Part shown: positions 39,781 to 48,040 of the stretch, one piece after another | Position numbering within the stretch: position 1 is the stretch's first letter | Layout of the letters: each line of letters starts with the position of its first letter | Source: Streptococcus infantis SPAR10 | Lineage (GTDB): Bacteria; Bacillota; Bacilli; Lactobacillales; Streptococcaceae | DNA length: 64,000 bases | Direction of reading: 5' to 3' | NCBI RefSeq assembly: GCF_000279535.1 | Contig: NZ_ALCH01000001.1 | Location: forward strand, 62,001 to 126,000 | Notes under the pieces: generated by a model | Databases searched by the model: none | Told to the model about the DNA's origin: nothing | What the model saw: the letters and a program-made list of their open reading frames with translations, nothing else | Program-made: the position numbers and the translations under genes

Positions 39781-39801
39781 AGTGATTGGTCTCTGTGTAT
39801 G
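39738..39801 (+). promoter_or_regulatory. Long stem-loop overlapping the leader ORF upstream of mgtA
   Basis: catacacag-ccaatcact (39738-39755) pairs with agtgattgg-tct-ctgtgtatg (39781-39801): 18 bp with one 3-nt bulge and a 25-nt loop. The 5' arm is codons 10-16 of the leader ORF and the 3' arm begins right after its stop codon, so a translating ribosome would decide whether it forms. It lacks a T tract, because the BOX element begins at the next base. Confidence 0.7.
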
Positions 39802-39906
39802 ATACTCTTCGAAAATCAAATTCAAACCACGTCAACGTCGCCTTGCCGTACTCAAGTACAGCCTGTGGCTAGTTTCCTAGTTTGCTCTTTGATTTTCATT
39901 GAGTAT
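39802..39906 (+). repeat. BOX element (boxA-boxC type)
   Basis: A 105-bp element from atactcttcgaaaatc to gattttcattgagtat. The inner block cgtcaacgtcgccttgccgta matches the boxA core used as the BOXA1R typing-primer site, with one mismatch, and ctagtttcctagtttgctc is boxC. It lies in the mgtA leader, 32 nt before the start codon, and will be part of the mRNA. Confidence 0.92.
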
Positions 39907-39938
39907 GAAATCACCATTCATACAGATAGGAGAAACCA

Positions 39939-42599
39939 ATGAAAACTACAAAAGAAAGACTAGCAGTAGCTATTCAAACTCCATTAAAAGATAGTCTAGC
40001 TTTTTACCATACAAGTCTAAAAGGCTTAGACCAAGAACAAGTCGAAGAAAACCGTGACCTATATGGTGAAAACACCATCACAAAAGGTCAAGAGGATTCC
40101 ATCTTTAAAAAGATTTATGAGTCTATTATCAATCCTTTCACAATCATTTTGCTTGTGATTGCCTTTATTTCTCTCGTTACAAACGTTTGGCTTGCCAAAC
40201 CTGGCCAAGAGGACCCTACGACCTCTATTATTATCGTTGTCTTGGTTTTGATTTCAGGAGGCATCCGTTTTGTCCAAGAGTTGCGGAGCGACAAGGCGAC
40301 AACCAATCTTTCAAAAATGATTGTCAACACTGCAACTGTTATTCGCGATGGTCTTGAACAAGAGTTGCCAATCGATGAGTTGGTTGTGGGAGATCTCGTG
40401 AAATTGAGTGCGGGAGACATGATTCCAGCAGATGTCATCTTATTCGAATCGCGCGACTTTTTCGTTCAACAGTCAGGTTTGACTGGAGAAAGTGATGCAG
40501 TTGAAAAGCTAGCTTTAAATAAAGCCACTGGTCAAAATGTAGATAGTCTCTTAGAAACAGAATCTTTGGCATTCATGGGGACAAACGTTATCTCAGGAAG
40601 TGCGACAGCTATGGTCCTAGCAGTTGGTGATGACACCATGATGGGAGCCATTGAGCAAACTCTCAACACTTATGATGAACCAACTTCTTTTGAACGTGAA
40701 ATGAACAGCATTTCCTGGCTATTGATCCGCTTGATGCTTGTCATGGTTCCAATCGTGTTTTTCGCAAATGGATTGACCGATGGAGACTGGCTAGAGGCTG
40801 GAGTATTTGCCTTGAGCGTCGGTGTCGGTCTTACACCAGAAATGCTTCCGATGATTATTACAGCCAGCTTAGCAAAAGGTTCCATTATCATGGCCAAGGA
40901 AAAGGTAGTCATCAAAAAACTCAATGCTATCCAAGACTTAGGAGCAATCGATATCCTTTGTACGGATAAAACTGGAACACTAACACAAGATGAGATTGTC
41001 TTAGAATATCCCTTGGATATCCATGGTGATTTGGATATGGCGGTCTTAAGAAGAGCTTATCTAAATTCACATTTTCAAACAGGTTTGAAGAACTTGATGG
41101 ACCGTGCCATCATCAGTAGAACTGAAAAAGAAGCCAAGGAACATGTTATCCTACAAAATTTGGATACTAGCTTCCAAAAAATCGACGAACTACCATTTGA
41201 TTTTGAACGTAGACGCATGAGTGTTATCGTCAAAGATGATAGTAATGTTGTTAGTATGGTGACCAAAGGCGCCTTGGAAGAAATGTTGAACATTTCGACA
41301 CATGTGGAATATCGTGGAGAAATAATCCCTATTACGGAAGATATTCGCCAAGAAGTACTGGCAGAAGTTGGTCAATTAAACAGTCAAGGTTTGCGTGTAT
41401 TAGGTGTTGGTTACAAGTCAGGTCTCCGTGAAGATTATGCCTATGCTGTGACTGATGAAAGTGACATGATTCTTACAGGTTACCTTGCCTTTTTGGATCC
41501 ACCAAAACCATCTGCAGCACCCGCTATTCAAGCTCTACTTGAGCATGGTGTCAGAACAAAAATTTTAACTGGAGATAACGAGAAAGTAACCCAAGCCATC
41601 TGTGAAAAGGTTGGATTGGACGTTGAGCATATGCTCTTAGGTGCTGACATTGATCAAATGACAGACCAAGAATTGGCAGAAGCGGTTGAAAAAGTAACAG
41701 TCTTTGCTAAATTGTCACCTGACCAAAAAGCTCGAATTATTCTACAATTGAAGAAAAATGGTCATGCCGTTGGTTATATGGGTGACGGTATTAATGATGC
41801 CCCATCTATGAAGGTAGCAGATGTTGGAATTTCCGTTGATACAGCAGTAGATATCGCAAAGGAAACTGCGGATGTTATTTTGTTGGACAAGGATCTCATG
41901 GTTCTTGAAACAGGTATCGTTGAGGGGCGCAAGGTCTACGCCAACATGACCAAATATATTAAGATGACAGTTAGTTCAAACTTTGGGAATATCTTCTCAC
42001 TATTGGTTGCAAGTATTTTCTTGCCATTTTTACCAATGGCTCCTGTTCATCTCATTGTCCTAAACCTAGTCTACGATTTATCTTGTGTGGCATTGCCGTT
42101 TGATAATGTGGATCAAGACTTCCTAAAACAACCCCATACATGGGAAGCAAAATCTATTACTAGATTTATGGTTTGGATGGGCCCAATCTCATCTGTCTTT
42201 GATATTTTGACCTTTATTTTCCTCTACTTTATTATTGTTCCTTTGATGACAGGCCACCATTATGTTCATGGGTCAGAATCTGCCCTTCAGTTTATTATCT
42301 TGTTCCAAACAGGATGGTTCATTGAATCTATGTGGTCTCAAACCATGGTTATCCATATGCTTCGTACGGCAAAAGTTCCTTTTGTACAAAGCAGACCAGC
42401 TTGGCTTGTAATCTTGACAACCTTGGTTGCCGCAATTTTCGTAACTAGTCTGCCTTATGGACCGCTAGTAAATATTCTTCGTTTAGCTCCATTAGGACTT
42501 CCTTATTTCTTGTTCCTAACCTGTATTATTTTCTTGTACATGTTTAGCGTCACAGTTATTAAGAAATTTTACATTAGGAAGTACAAAGAATGGTTATAG
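39939..42599 (+). CDS. mgtA: Magnesium-translocating P-type ATPase, MgtA type
   Basis: An 886-residue P3B-type ATPase that imports magnesium. Motifs: TGESDAVEK, DKTGTLTQDE (phosphorylation site, about residues 344-353), GDGINDAPSMKVADVGIS, and about ten spans in the 2-2-6 pattern; GLTPEMLPMI is the conserved fourth-span region of MgtA/MgtB. AGGAG precedes the ATG. The upstream M-box and leader ORF show control by magnesium. In some streptococci MgtA homologues act on calcium or manganese, but the M-box here favours magnesium. Confidence 0.93.
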   Translation: MKTTKERLAVAIQTPLKDSLAFYHTSLKGLDQEQVEENRDLYGENTITKGQEDSIFKKIYESIINPFTIILLVIAFISLVTNVWLAKPGQEDPTTSIIIVVLVLISGGIRFVQELRSDKATTNLSKMIVNTATVIRDGLEQELPIDELVVGDLVKLSAGDMIPADVILFESRDFFVQQSGLTGESDAVEKLALNKATGQNVDSLLETESLAFMGTNVISGSATAMVLAVGDDTMMGAIEQTLNTYDEPTSFEREMNSISWLLIRLMLVMVPIVFFANGLTDGDWLEAGVFALSVGVGLTPEMLPMIITASLAKGSIIMAKEKVVIKKLNAIQDLGAIDILCTDKTGTLTQDEIVLEYPLDIHGDLDMAVLRRAYLNSHFQTGLKNLMDRAIISRTEKEAKEHVILQNLDTSFQKIDELPFDFERRRMSVIVKDDSNVVSMVTKGALEEMLNISTHVEYRGEIIPITEDIRQEVLAEVGQLNSQGLRVLGVGYKSGLREDYAYAVTDESDMILTGYLAFLDPPKPSAAPAIQALLEHGVRTKILTGDNEKVTQAICEKVGLDVEHMLLGADIDQMTDQELAEAVEKVTVFAKLSPDQKARIILQLKKNGHAVGYMGDGINDAPSMKVADVGISVDTAVDIAKETADVILLDKDLMVLETGIVEGRKVYANMTKYIKMTVSSNFGNIFSLLVASIFLPFLPMAPVHLIVLNLVYDLSCVALPFDNVDQDFLKQPHTWEAKSITRFMVWMGPISSVFDILTFIFLYFIIVPLMTGHHYVHGSESALQFIILFQTGWFIESMWSQTMVIHMLRTAKVPFVQSRPAWLVILTTLVAAIFVTSLPYGPLVNILRLAPLGLPYFLFLTCIIFLYMFSVTVIKKFYIRKYKEWL

Positions 42600-42684
42600 T
42601 TCGGTTTTTGTCAAGAAAAAAGATAGAAAACTGGAGAAAAAGTTAAATTTTTTTAAAAATAGGTCGCAAGTCGGATGTTTTTTA

Positions 42685-42693
42685 TGGTATAAT
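42685..42693 (+). promoter_or_regulatory. Extended -10 promoter of spx
   Basis: TGG-TATAAT (42685-42693), 42 nt before the start codon. Confidence 0.6.
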
Positions 42694-42734
42694 AGAATAA
42701 ACTGATAGTAACATGTAGCGAAAGGGGTAGGTAC

Positions 42735-43133
42735 ATGATCAAAATTTATACAGTCTCAAGTTGTACTAGCTGTAAAAAAGCTAAGACCTGGCTCAATGCC
42801 CACCAGTTAAGTTATAAAGAACAAAACCTCGGTAAAGAGGGGATTTCTAGAGAAGAATTATTAGATATTCTAACAAAAACAGACAATGGAATTGCGAGCA
42901 TTGTATCATCAAAGAATCGCTACGCTAAAGCTCTCGGAGTTGATATCGAAGATTTGAGTGTCAATGAAGTGCTTAATTTAATCATGGAAACACCACGCAT
43001 CCTAAAAAGTCCAATTCTTGTTGACGAGAAACGTTTACAAGTTGGCTATAAAGAAGATGACATTCGTGCCTTCTTGCCACGCTCTGTCCGCAATGTAGAA
43101 AATGCAGAAGCACGTTTACGTGCAGCACTATAA
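42735..43133 (+). CDS. spx: Spx family redox-sensing transcription regulator
   Basis: A 132-residue ArsC-fold protein with the redox switch CTSC at residues 10-13 and the RNA-polymerase alpha contact face of Spx. RPRILKSPILVDEKRLQVGY-type sequence (here ETPRILKSPILVDEK) is typical. Spx proteins bind the alpha C-terminal domain and turn on thiol-stress genes; streptococci have two (SpxA1, SpxA2), and which one this is cannot be settled here. It has its own promoter and a terminator. Confidence 0.9.
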   Translation: MIKIYTVSSCTSCKKAKTWLNAHQLSYKEQNLGKEGISREELLDILTKTDNGIASIVSSKNRYAKALGVDIEDLSVNEVLNLIMETPRILKSPILVDEKRLQVGYKEDDIRAFLPRSVRNVENAEARLRAAL

Positions 43134-43139
43134 AACATA

Positions 43140-43168
43140 AAGGCTGGGAGTGACTCCTAGCCTTATTT
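43140..43168 (+). terminator. Terminator after spx
   Basis: Stem aggctgggag (43141-43150) with ctcctagcct (43154-43163), one G-T pair, followed by TATTTG. Confidence 0.75.
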
Positions 43169-43193
43169 GATAGATAAATAAGGAAAAATAAAT

Positions 43194-43766
43194 ATGAAGA
43201 AGATAGTTATCGGTACAGTTGCGCTCCTATTTTTGCTAGTTGGTTGTGGACAGAAAAAAGAGTCTGCGGAACCTTCTAAAGATACAACGACAGAAGCTCT
43301 CCAATCAACTCTACCAGTCCTAGAAAATGCCAATAACAATACAGTTGTAACAAAGACGCTTGTTCTACCTGCTGACGAAAATGGGGTTCAACAAACCCAG
43401 ACCATTACCTATAAGGGCAAACAGTTTTTGACCTTAACGATTCAGCAAAAACGACAAGTTTCAGAAGACCTCAAGAACTTTATTGCAGAGCATGGATTAG
43501 AGGAAGCAAGAAAGGCCTTGAAAGAAGGAGAAGACAAGGATGAATCGGTCCAAGAAGCACGTAAAATTCCTGGATTTAACATTGAAACCAATCTTTTAAG
43601 TGAAACCGAGATTGAAACAAAAACAAGTTATGATTTTCAAGTTCTAGACGTTAAAAAGGCAAGCGAAAGCGAATATTTAAAAAATGTGGGATTAGAAAAT
43701 CTACTAAAAAACGAACCAGAAGAATATATTGAAAATCGAGTTGCAAGTGGCGCGACTGTCCAGTAA
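43194..43766 (+). CDS. Secreted lipoprotein, possibly DUF1307 family
   Basis: A 190-residue protein. The signal peptide ends in LLVGC with the lipidated Cys at residue 18, then a Lys/Glu/Ser/Thr linker and a mixed alpha/beta domain (TKTLVLPADENGVQQTQTI, YDFQVLDVKKASESEY). Overall pattern resembles DUF1307 (YehR-like) lipoproteins of streptococci; I am not certain of this. It sits between spx and ireB. Function is unknown. Confidence 0.75.
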   Translation: MKKIVIGTVALLFLLVGCGQKKESAEPSKDTTTEALQSTLPVLENANNNTVVTKTLVLPADENGVQQTQTITYKGKQFLTLTIQQKRQVSEDLKNFIAEHGLEEARKALKEGEDKDESVQEARKIPGFNIETNLLSETEIETKTSYDFQVLDVKKASESEYLKNVGLENLLKNEPEEYIENRVASGATVQ

Positions 43767-43824
43767 GGAAGTCACAGAAAATCAGCAAAATCAGGCTGTG
43801 TCATTTGTAGAATGGCTGTGAATG

Positions 43825-43833
43825 TGCTATAAT
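43825..43833 (+). promoter_or_regulatory. Extended -10 promoter of ireB-ruvX-DUF1292
   Basis: TGC-TATAAT (43825-43833), 31 nt before the ireB start. Confidence 0.65.
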
Positions 43834-43863
43834 AGTACTATTCTAAGGAAAGAGGGTGTTAGA

Positions 43864-44130
43864 ATGGGATTTACTGAAGAAACCGTACGTTTTAAATTGG
43901 ATGATTCCAATAAAAAAGAAATTAGTGAAACATTGACAGAAGTCTATGCTTCATTGAATGAGAAGGGGTATAACCCTATTAATCAGATTGTGGGCTATGT
44001 TCTCAGTGGAGACCCAGCTTACGTTCCTCGTTATAACAATGCACGAAATCAAATTCGTAAGTATGAACGCGATGAAATTGTTGAAGAGTTGGTTCGCTAC
44101 TACCTTAAGGGACAAGGAGTCGATCTATAA
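43864..44130 (+). CDS. ireB: IreB family regulatory phosphoprotein
   Basis: An 88-residue protein (former DUF965/UPF0297), [19 protein letters not shown] to the end GQGVDL. In Enterococcus IreB is phosphorylated by the Ser/Thr kinase IreK/StkP on N-terminal threonines and tunes cephalosporin resistance. Start at 43864 follows AAAGAGGGTG; an in-frame start at 43822 overlaps the promoter. It heads the conserved cluster ireB-ruvX-DUF1292 seen across Firmicutes. Confidence 0.92.
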   Translation: MGFTEETVRFKLDDSNKKEISETLTEVYASLNEKGYNPINQIVGYVLSGDPAYVPRYNNARNQIRKYERDEIVEELVRYYLKGQGVDL

Positions 44131-44133
44131 TCT

Positions 44134-44553
44134 ATGAGAATTATGGGATTGGACGTTGGTTCCAAAACAGTAGGAGTAGCGATTAGCGATCCGCTAGGTT
44201 TTACAGCACAAGGGCTTGAAATCATCCAAATCAATGAAGATCAAGGAGAGTTCGGCTTTGAACGACTCAAGGAATTGGTTGACACCTATAAGGTGGAGCG
44301 CTTTGTTGTTGGTTTACCTAAAAACATGAATAATACCAGTGGACCGAGGGTTGAAGCTAGTCAAGCCTATGGTGTAAAGCTAGAAGAACTTTTTGGTTTG
44401 CCAGTAGAGTATCAAGATGAACGCTTGACTACGGTTGCTGCAGAGCGCATGTTGATTGAGCAAGCAGACATTAGTCGCAATAAGCGTAAAAAAGTTATTG
44501 ATAAATTGGCAGCTCAGTTGATTTTGCAAAATTATTTAGATAGAAAATTTTAA
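44134..44553 (+). CDS. ruvX: Holliday junction resolvase-like RuvX (YqgF)
   Basis: A 139-residue RNase H-fold nuclease. [19 protein letters not shown] carries the first catalytic Asp; [14 protein letters not shown] and [13 protein letters not shown] are family-typical. YqgF proteins act in 16S rRNA 5' maturation and possibly junction cleavage. It starts 4 nt after ireB. Confidence 0.94.
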   Translation: MRIMGLDVGSKTVGVAISDPLGFTAQGLEIIQINEDQGEFGFERLKELVDTYKVERFVVGLPKNMNNTSGPRVEASQAYGVKLEELFGLPVEYQDERLTTVAAERMLIEQADISRNKRKKVIDKLAAQLILQNYLDRKF

Positions 44554-44568
44554 GACAGAGGAGAAACT

Positions 44569-44874
44569 ATGTCACACGATCACAACCACGATCACGAAGA
44601 ACGTGAACTTATTACACTTGTAGATGAGCAAGGAAACGAAACTTTATTTGAAATCCTTTTGACTATTGACGGAAAAGAAGAATTTGGTAAAAACTATGTT
44701 CTTCTTGTACCAGTTAATGCAGAAGAAGATGAAAACGGTGAAGTTGAAATCCAAGCATACTCATTCATCGAAAATGAAGATGGAACTGAAGGTGAATTGC
44801 AACCAATCCCTGAAGATTCAGATGATGAATGGAACATGATTGAAGAAGTCTTCAACAGCTTTATGGAGGAGTAA
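44569..44874 (+). CDS. DUF1292 family acidic protein
   Basis: A 101-residue very acidic protein with a His-rich start ([12 protein letters not shown]) and a beta-rich body ([24 protein letters not shown]). This is the DUF1292 family, always downstream of ireB and yqgF in Firmicutes. The His/Asp start could bind metal; its job is unknown. A GAGGAG ribosome site precedes the ATG. The tandem hairpin RNA begins at its stop codon. Confidence 0.9.
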   Translation: MSHDHNHDHEERELITLVDEQGNETLFEILLTIDGKEEFGKNYVLLVPVNAEEDENGEVEIQAYSFIENEDGTEGELQPIPEDSDDEWNMIEEVFNSFMEE

Positions 44875-45075
44875 AAACATCCGGGGGATGTTTTTAGCCC
44901 TGCGCTAGAAAATAGAAACGCAGGTAGTCCGGGAGACTGTATCAGCCCAGTTCCTTAAAATAAGAGAGAACTGGTAAGTTCGGGGAACGTTTTTAGCCCA
45001 ACTCCTAGAAACTAGAAAGAGTTGGAACGTCCAGTGGACGTTTTTAGCCTGACGCTAAAAATAAAATTTAGCTAG
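44875..45075 (+). ncRNA. Tandem array of paired hairpins, unknown structured RNA
   Basis: Four units at about 48-51-nt period. Each starts with a short hairpin with a 3-nt loop (aaacatcc/ggatgttt; agtc/gact; gttc/gaac; aacgtcc/ggacgtt), then a conserved linker (tttttagcc in units 1, 3 and 4), then a longer hairpin: cctgcg/cgcagg, ccagttc/gaactgg, ccaactc/gagttgg, with A-rich loops like ctagaaaatagaaa. Stems covary while loops are kept, which indicates selection on RNA structure. Unit 4 ends in a different stem (gctaaa/tttagc). I do not recognise the family. It may be a leader of folC or a processed RNA. Confidence 0.65.
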
Positions 45076-45092
45076 TATCTAGCAAAATGAGT

Positions 45093-45121
45093 AAAAAGCG
45101 AAGAGAATCTTCGCTTTTTTG
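45093..45121 (+). terminator. Terminator between the hairpin array and folC
   Basis: Stem aaaaagcgaaga (45093-45104) with tcttcgctttttt (45108-45120). It ends 15 nt before the folC start, so it either stops the upstream operon or acts as an attenuator for folC. Confidence 0.85.
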
Positions 45122-45135
45122 TTAAGGAGATAAGC

Positions 45136-46386
45136 ATGATTGAAGTAGAAAAATGGCTTCATAGTCGGATTGGCTTGAATTTTAGATCAGGATTGGGACG
45201 GATGCAAAGAGCAGTAGATTTGCTGGGGAATCCTGAGCAAACCTATCCAATTATCCATGTGACAGGGACAAATGGCAAGGGGTCAACTATTGCTTTTATG
45301 AGAGAGCTTTTTGTTGCCCATGGGAAAACGGTTGGTACCTTTACTTCGCCCCACATTGTCAGCATCCATGACCGTATCTGTATTAATGGTGAGCCTATAT
45401 CGGACGAAGATTTTATTCGTTTAGCAAATCAAGTCAAAGCAATGGAGCAAAGACTTCTAGAAACCCACGATCAGCTCTCTTTTTTTGAGTTACTGACCTT
45501 GATTGCTTTGCTTTATTTTAAAGAGCAAGAAGTAGATTTGGTCCTACTAGAAGTTGGGATAGGTGGACTTCTTGATACTACCAATGTCGTGACAGGAGAA
45601 ATTGCAATCATCACATCAATCGGCCTCGATCATCAGGAGACCTTGGGCGATAGTTTAACAGCAATTGCAGAGCAGAAAGCAGGAATTTTTAAGCCTGGGA
45701 AATCAGCTGTGATTGCAAATTTAGCACCGGAAGCCCAACTCGTTTGTCAAACGACAGCCACTGATTTGGGTGTAAGTCTCTACCAAGCTAATAAAGATTT
45801 TTCTTTCCAAAATGGGAACTTTTCTTCTTCTCTAGCTGACTTTAACCACCTAATATTGGGATTGGAGGGAGCATATCAGGAGGAAAATGCAGGTCTTGCC
45901 TTGCAGGCTTTTCTACTATTTATGGCACAAAGAGACAAGAAAGTAGATCAAGAAGCAGTACGTGCTGCCTTGCAAGCTACTAAATGGGCTGGAAGACTAG
46001 AAGCTGTCACTGAGCACATCTATTTGGATGGGGCTCACAATTTACCAGCTCTAGAGCGTTTGGTTGAGTTTATCCAAGAAAAAATCCAGCAAGGGTATCA
46101 GCCTCACATCCTATTTGGTGCTCTAAAGCGGAAAAATTATAGTGGGATGCTTACTTATTTAACAGAGCATTTACCTGATGTAGCTCTCTATGTTACGAGT
46201 TTTGACTATCAGGGTTCCTTGGAAGAGCAAGACTTTGGAGATTATACAAGCATTGCTTCCTATCGAGATTTTATAGATAATTTTGAAGCTTCTGCACAAG
46301 AGAAAGACTTGCTATTTGTGACAGGTTCTCTCTATTTTATATCAGAGGTTCGAGCTTGTCTCATGGCTCTAGATTCATTTGATTGA
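45136..46386 (+). CDS. folC: Dihydrofolate synthase/folylpolyglutamate synthase
   Basis: A 416-residue Mur-ligase-fold enzyme that adds glutamate to dihydropteroate and folates. The P-loop is HVTGTNGKGST (about residues 42-52); GIGGLLDTTNVV and SIGLDHQETLGDSLTAIAEQKAGIFK are hallmark stretches. AAGGAG precedes the ATG. It directly follows a terminator with no clear promoter in the 15-nt gap, so expression depends on read-through or a promoter inside the hairpin array. Confidence 0.95.
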   Translation: MIEVEKWLHSRIGLNFRSGLGRMQRAVDLLGNPEQTYPIIHVTGTNGKGSTIAFMRELFVAHGKTVGTFTSPHIVSIHDRICINGEPISDEDFIRLANQVKAMEQRLLETHDQLSFFELLTLIALLYFKEQEVDLVLLEVGIGGLLDTTNVVTGEIAIITSIGLDHQETLGDSLTAIAEQKAGIFKPGKSAVIANLAPEAQLVCQTTATDLGVSLYQANKDFSFQNGNFSSSLADFNHLILGLEGAYQEENAGLALQAFLLFMAQRDKKVDQEAVRAALQATKWAGRLEAVTEHIYLDGAHNLPALERLVEFIQEKIQQGYQPHILFGALKRKNYSGMLTYLTEHLPDVALYVTSFDYQGSLEEQDFGDYTSIASYRDFIDNFEASAQEKDLLFVTGSLYFISEVRACLMALDSFD

Positions 46387-46471
46387 CCCTCCTTCCCTTA
46401 TTTGATATAGTTGAGGTGGAATGTTTCAGCAGTTTTTTGCTACTTTTAGCCGCCAAAAGAAAGGAGCTATC

Positions 46472-46897
46472 ATGACATTAAAAAGATTCACACTTTCTCT
46501 TGCTTCTTTGGCAAGTCTTAGTCTCTTAGTTGCATGTTCGCCAAAAGAGCAGGCGGCTCCTTCAACCCAAGCAAGTACTAGTACGGAAGTAACAACTGGT
46601 CAGCAAGTGGAAACGACTGTTTCTAGTTCAACTGCTAGCTCAGTAACCAACATTGATGGGACCTATAAAGGGCAAGATGAGGGAGATAGCATTACTCTCG
46701 TAGTTACTGGTAATACTGGAACATGGACAGAAGTCGAAGCTGATGGTGATCAGGAAATTAAAAAGGTCACTTTTGAACCAGAAAATCAGAGAGTCTTTAT
46801 TGGAGATGATATCAAGGTTTATGTAGCTGATGGCAATCAAATGATCATTGATGATATGGGTCGCGAAATTTCTGATCGTATCGTTCTAAAAAAATAG
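46472..46897 (+). CDS. Small Thr/Ser-rich lipoprotein
   Basis: A 141-residue protein. The signal peptide ends in LLVAC (Cys at about residue 22), followed by a Thr/Ser/Gln linker and a small beta domain (NIDGTYKGQDEGDSITLVV, GDDIKVYVADGNQMIIDD). The start at 46472 follows AAAGGAG; an upstream in-frame ATG at 46421 has no ribosome site. It lies next to folC as in pneumococcus. Function unknown. Confidence 0.82.
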   Translation: MTLKRFTLSLASLASLSLLVACSPKEQAAPSTQASTSTEVTTGQQVETTVSSSTASSVTNIDGTYKGQDEGDSITLVVTGNTGTWTEVEADGDQEIKKVTFEPENQRVFIGDDIKVYVADGNQMIIDDMGREISDRIVLKK

Positions 46898-46910
46898 ACA
46901 TCTTTTGTAA

Positions 46911-46947
46911 GGATTTGAATCTCGTTAACACGGATTCGGGTCCTTTT
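46911..46947 (+). terminator. Terminator after the lipoprotein gene
   Basis: ggatttgaatc (46911-46921) pairs through G-T pairs with ggattcgggtcc (46932-46943), then a T6 run. Confidence 0.75.
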
Positions 46948-46970
46948 TTCTTTAATCGATTTTTGGCATA

Positions 46971-47017
46971 AAAAAACCATACGATTAAGGTAGCTATTTT
47001 CTACCAAAAAAGTATGG
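46971..47017 (-). terminator. Terminator of the HAD phosphatase gene
   Basis: Outer stem ccatac/gtatgg (46977-46982 with 47012-47017) and inner stem ggtag/ctacc; the minus strand ends in a T7 run. Confidence 0.65.
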
Positions 47018-47031
47018 AGGGATAGGTTTTA

Positions 47032-47844
47032 TTAAAGGAACTGCTCTTGTAAAAAGTGAGCGACTCCGTCTTCTTCGTTGGTTAGTGGTAATTGCTCGTC
47101 TGCGAAAGAAAGTAGAGCGGGATTAGCATTTTTCATGGCATATCCTCTACCTGCAAAGGAGAGCATTTCTTGGTCATTGTGTTCGTCACCAAAGGCAATC
47201 AGGTTCTGTCTGTCTATATTCATGACATTGAGGAGGTATTCAAGGGCAAAGGCCTTGTGAACACCTTTTGGAGTACATTCAAGAATGTTCAAGGGACCGC
47301 CCCAAGTATTGATATTAAGCTGATGCTTGTAAAAGCTAGTCATCTCTTCTGCTAGTGCATATTTATCGTCTGCCCTAGTTTGTAATAAAATACAGTTAGG
47401 CCCCTTAGTCACTAAGTCAGGCTTGAATTGATTTTCAGGGCGAAAGTTTTCAACACCAAACAATTTAGGATCTGCAATTTCCTTGTCTGGGGATGTAATG
47501 TAAAACTTTTTACGGTATTCACCTGCGATAAAGTCTGCCTCGATATCCTCTTTTCGTTTTACGATATCCAAGAGATATTTTTTGTCCACAGTAAGGCATT
47601 TTTCATGTTTCCAAGCCCTACCAGGTAGGTGAGTGAGCGAACCGTTGAAGTTAATCATAGGAGTCTCAAGTTCAAGTTGGTCATAAAAATCTTTGGCCAT
47701 ACGATATGGGCGACCGGTTGCGATAACCACATGGTGGCCTTTCTTAGAAATTTTTTTAATGGTTTCTTTTGTAAAGTCAGAGAGTTTGCTTTCTCCATTA
47801 AGTAAGGTACCGTCTAAGTCCACGGCAATCATTTTTTTAGTCAT
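47032..47844 (-). CDS. Cof-type HAD superfamily phosphatase
   Basis: A 270-residue HAD hydrolase: motif I AVDLDGTLLNGE with the nucleophile Asp (about residue 8), motif II VIATGRP, motif III Lys and motif IV AFGDEHNDQEML, with a C2B cap between. Such Cof proteins dephosphorylate sugar phosphates, flavin precursors or similar metabolites; the substrate is not set by sequence. It is transcribed alone. Confidence 0.92.
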   Translation of the reverse strand: MTKKMIAVDLDGTLLNGESKLSDFTKETIKKISKKGHHVVIATGRPYRMAKDFYDQLELETPMINFNGSLTHLPGRAWKHEKCLTVDKKYLLDIVKRKEDIEADFIAGEYRKKFYITSPDKEIADPKLFGVENFRPENQFKPDLVTKGPNCILLQTRADDKYALAEEMTSFYKHQLNINTWGGPLNILECTPKGVHKAFALEYLLNVMNIDRQNLIAFGDEHNDQEMLSFAGRGYAMKNANPALLSFADEQLPLTNEEDGVAHFLQEQFL

Positions 47845-47974
47845 AAAATCCTCCCGAATTTAGTTTCAGATAAGATGTTTCCTATTATATCAAAAAGCTG
47901 AAAGAAAAGCTGACTATAAGCAAAAATAAGAAGAATCATATCCTCTAAGAATTTTTAAAAATAGGAAAAACAGC

Positions 47975-48003
47975 TTGAAAATGTGAATGATTGATGATAT
48001 AAT
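47975..48003 (+). promoter_or_regulatory. Promoter of the purine permease gene
   Basis: TTGAAA (47975-47980), 17-nt spacer, TATAAT (47998-48003) with extended TGA. I looked for a purine riboswitch in the 196-nt gap and saw none. Confidence 0.75.
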
Positions 48004-48040
48004 AGTCATATTGTTCGTAAAATGACAAAGGAGATTAAAA

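Noticed and set aside
47845-48040. Purine riboswitch before the purine permease
   Set aside because: No three-way junction core or paired loops can be drawn; only a promoter is seen.
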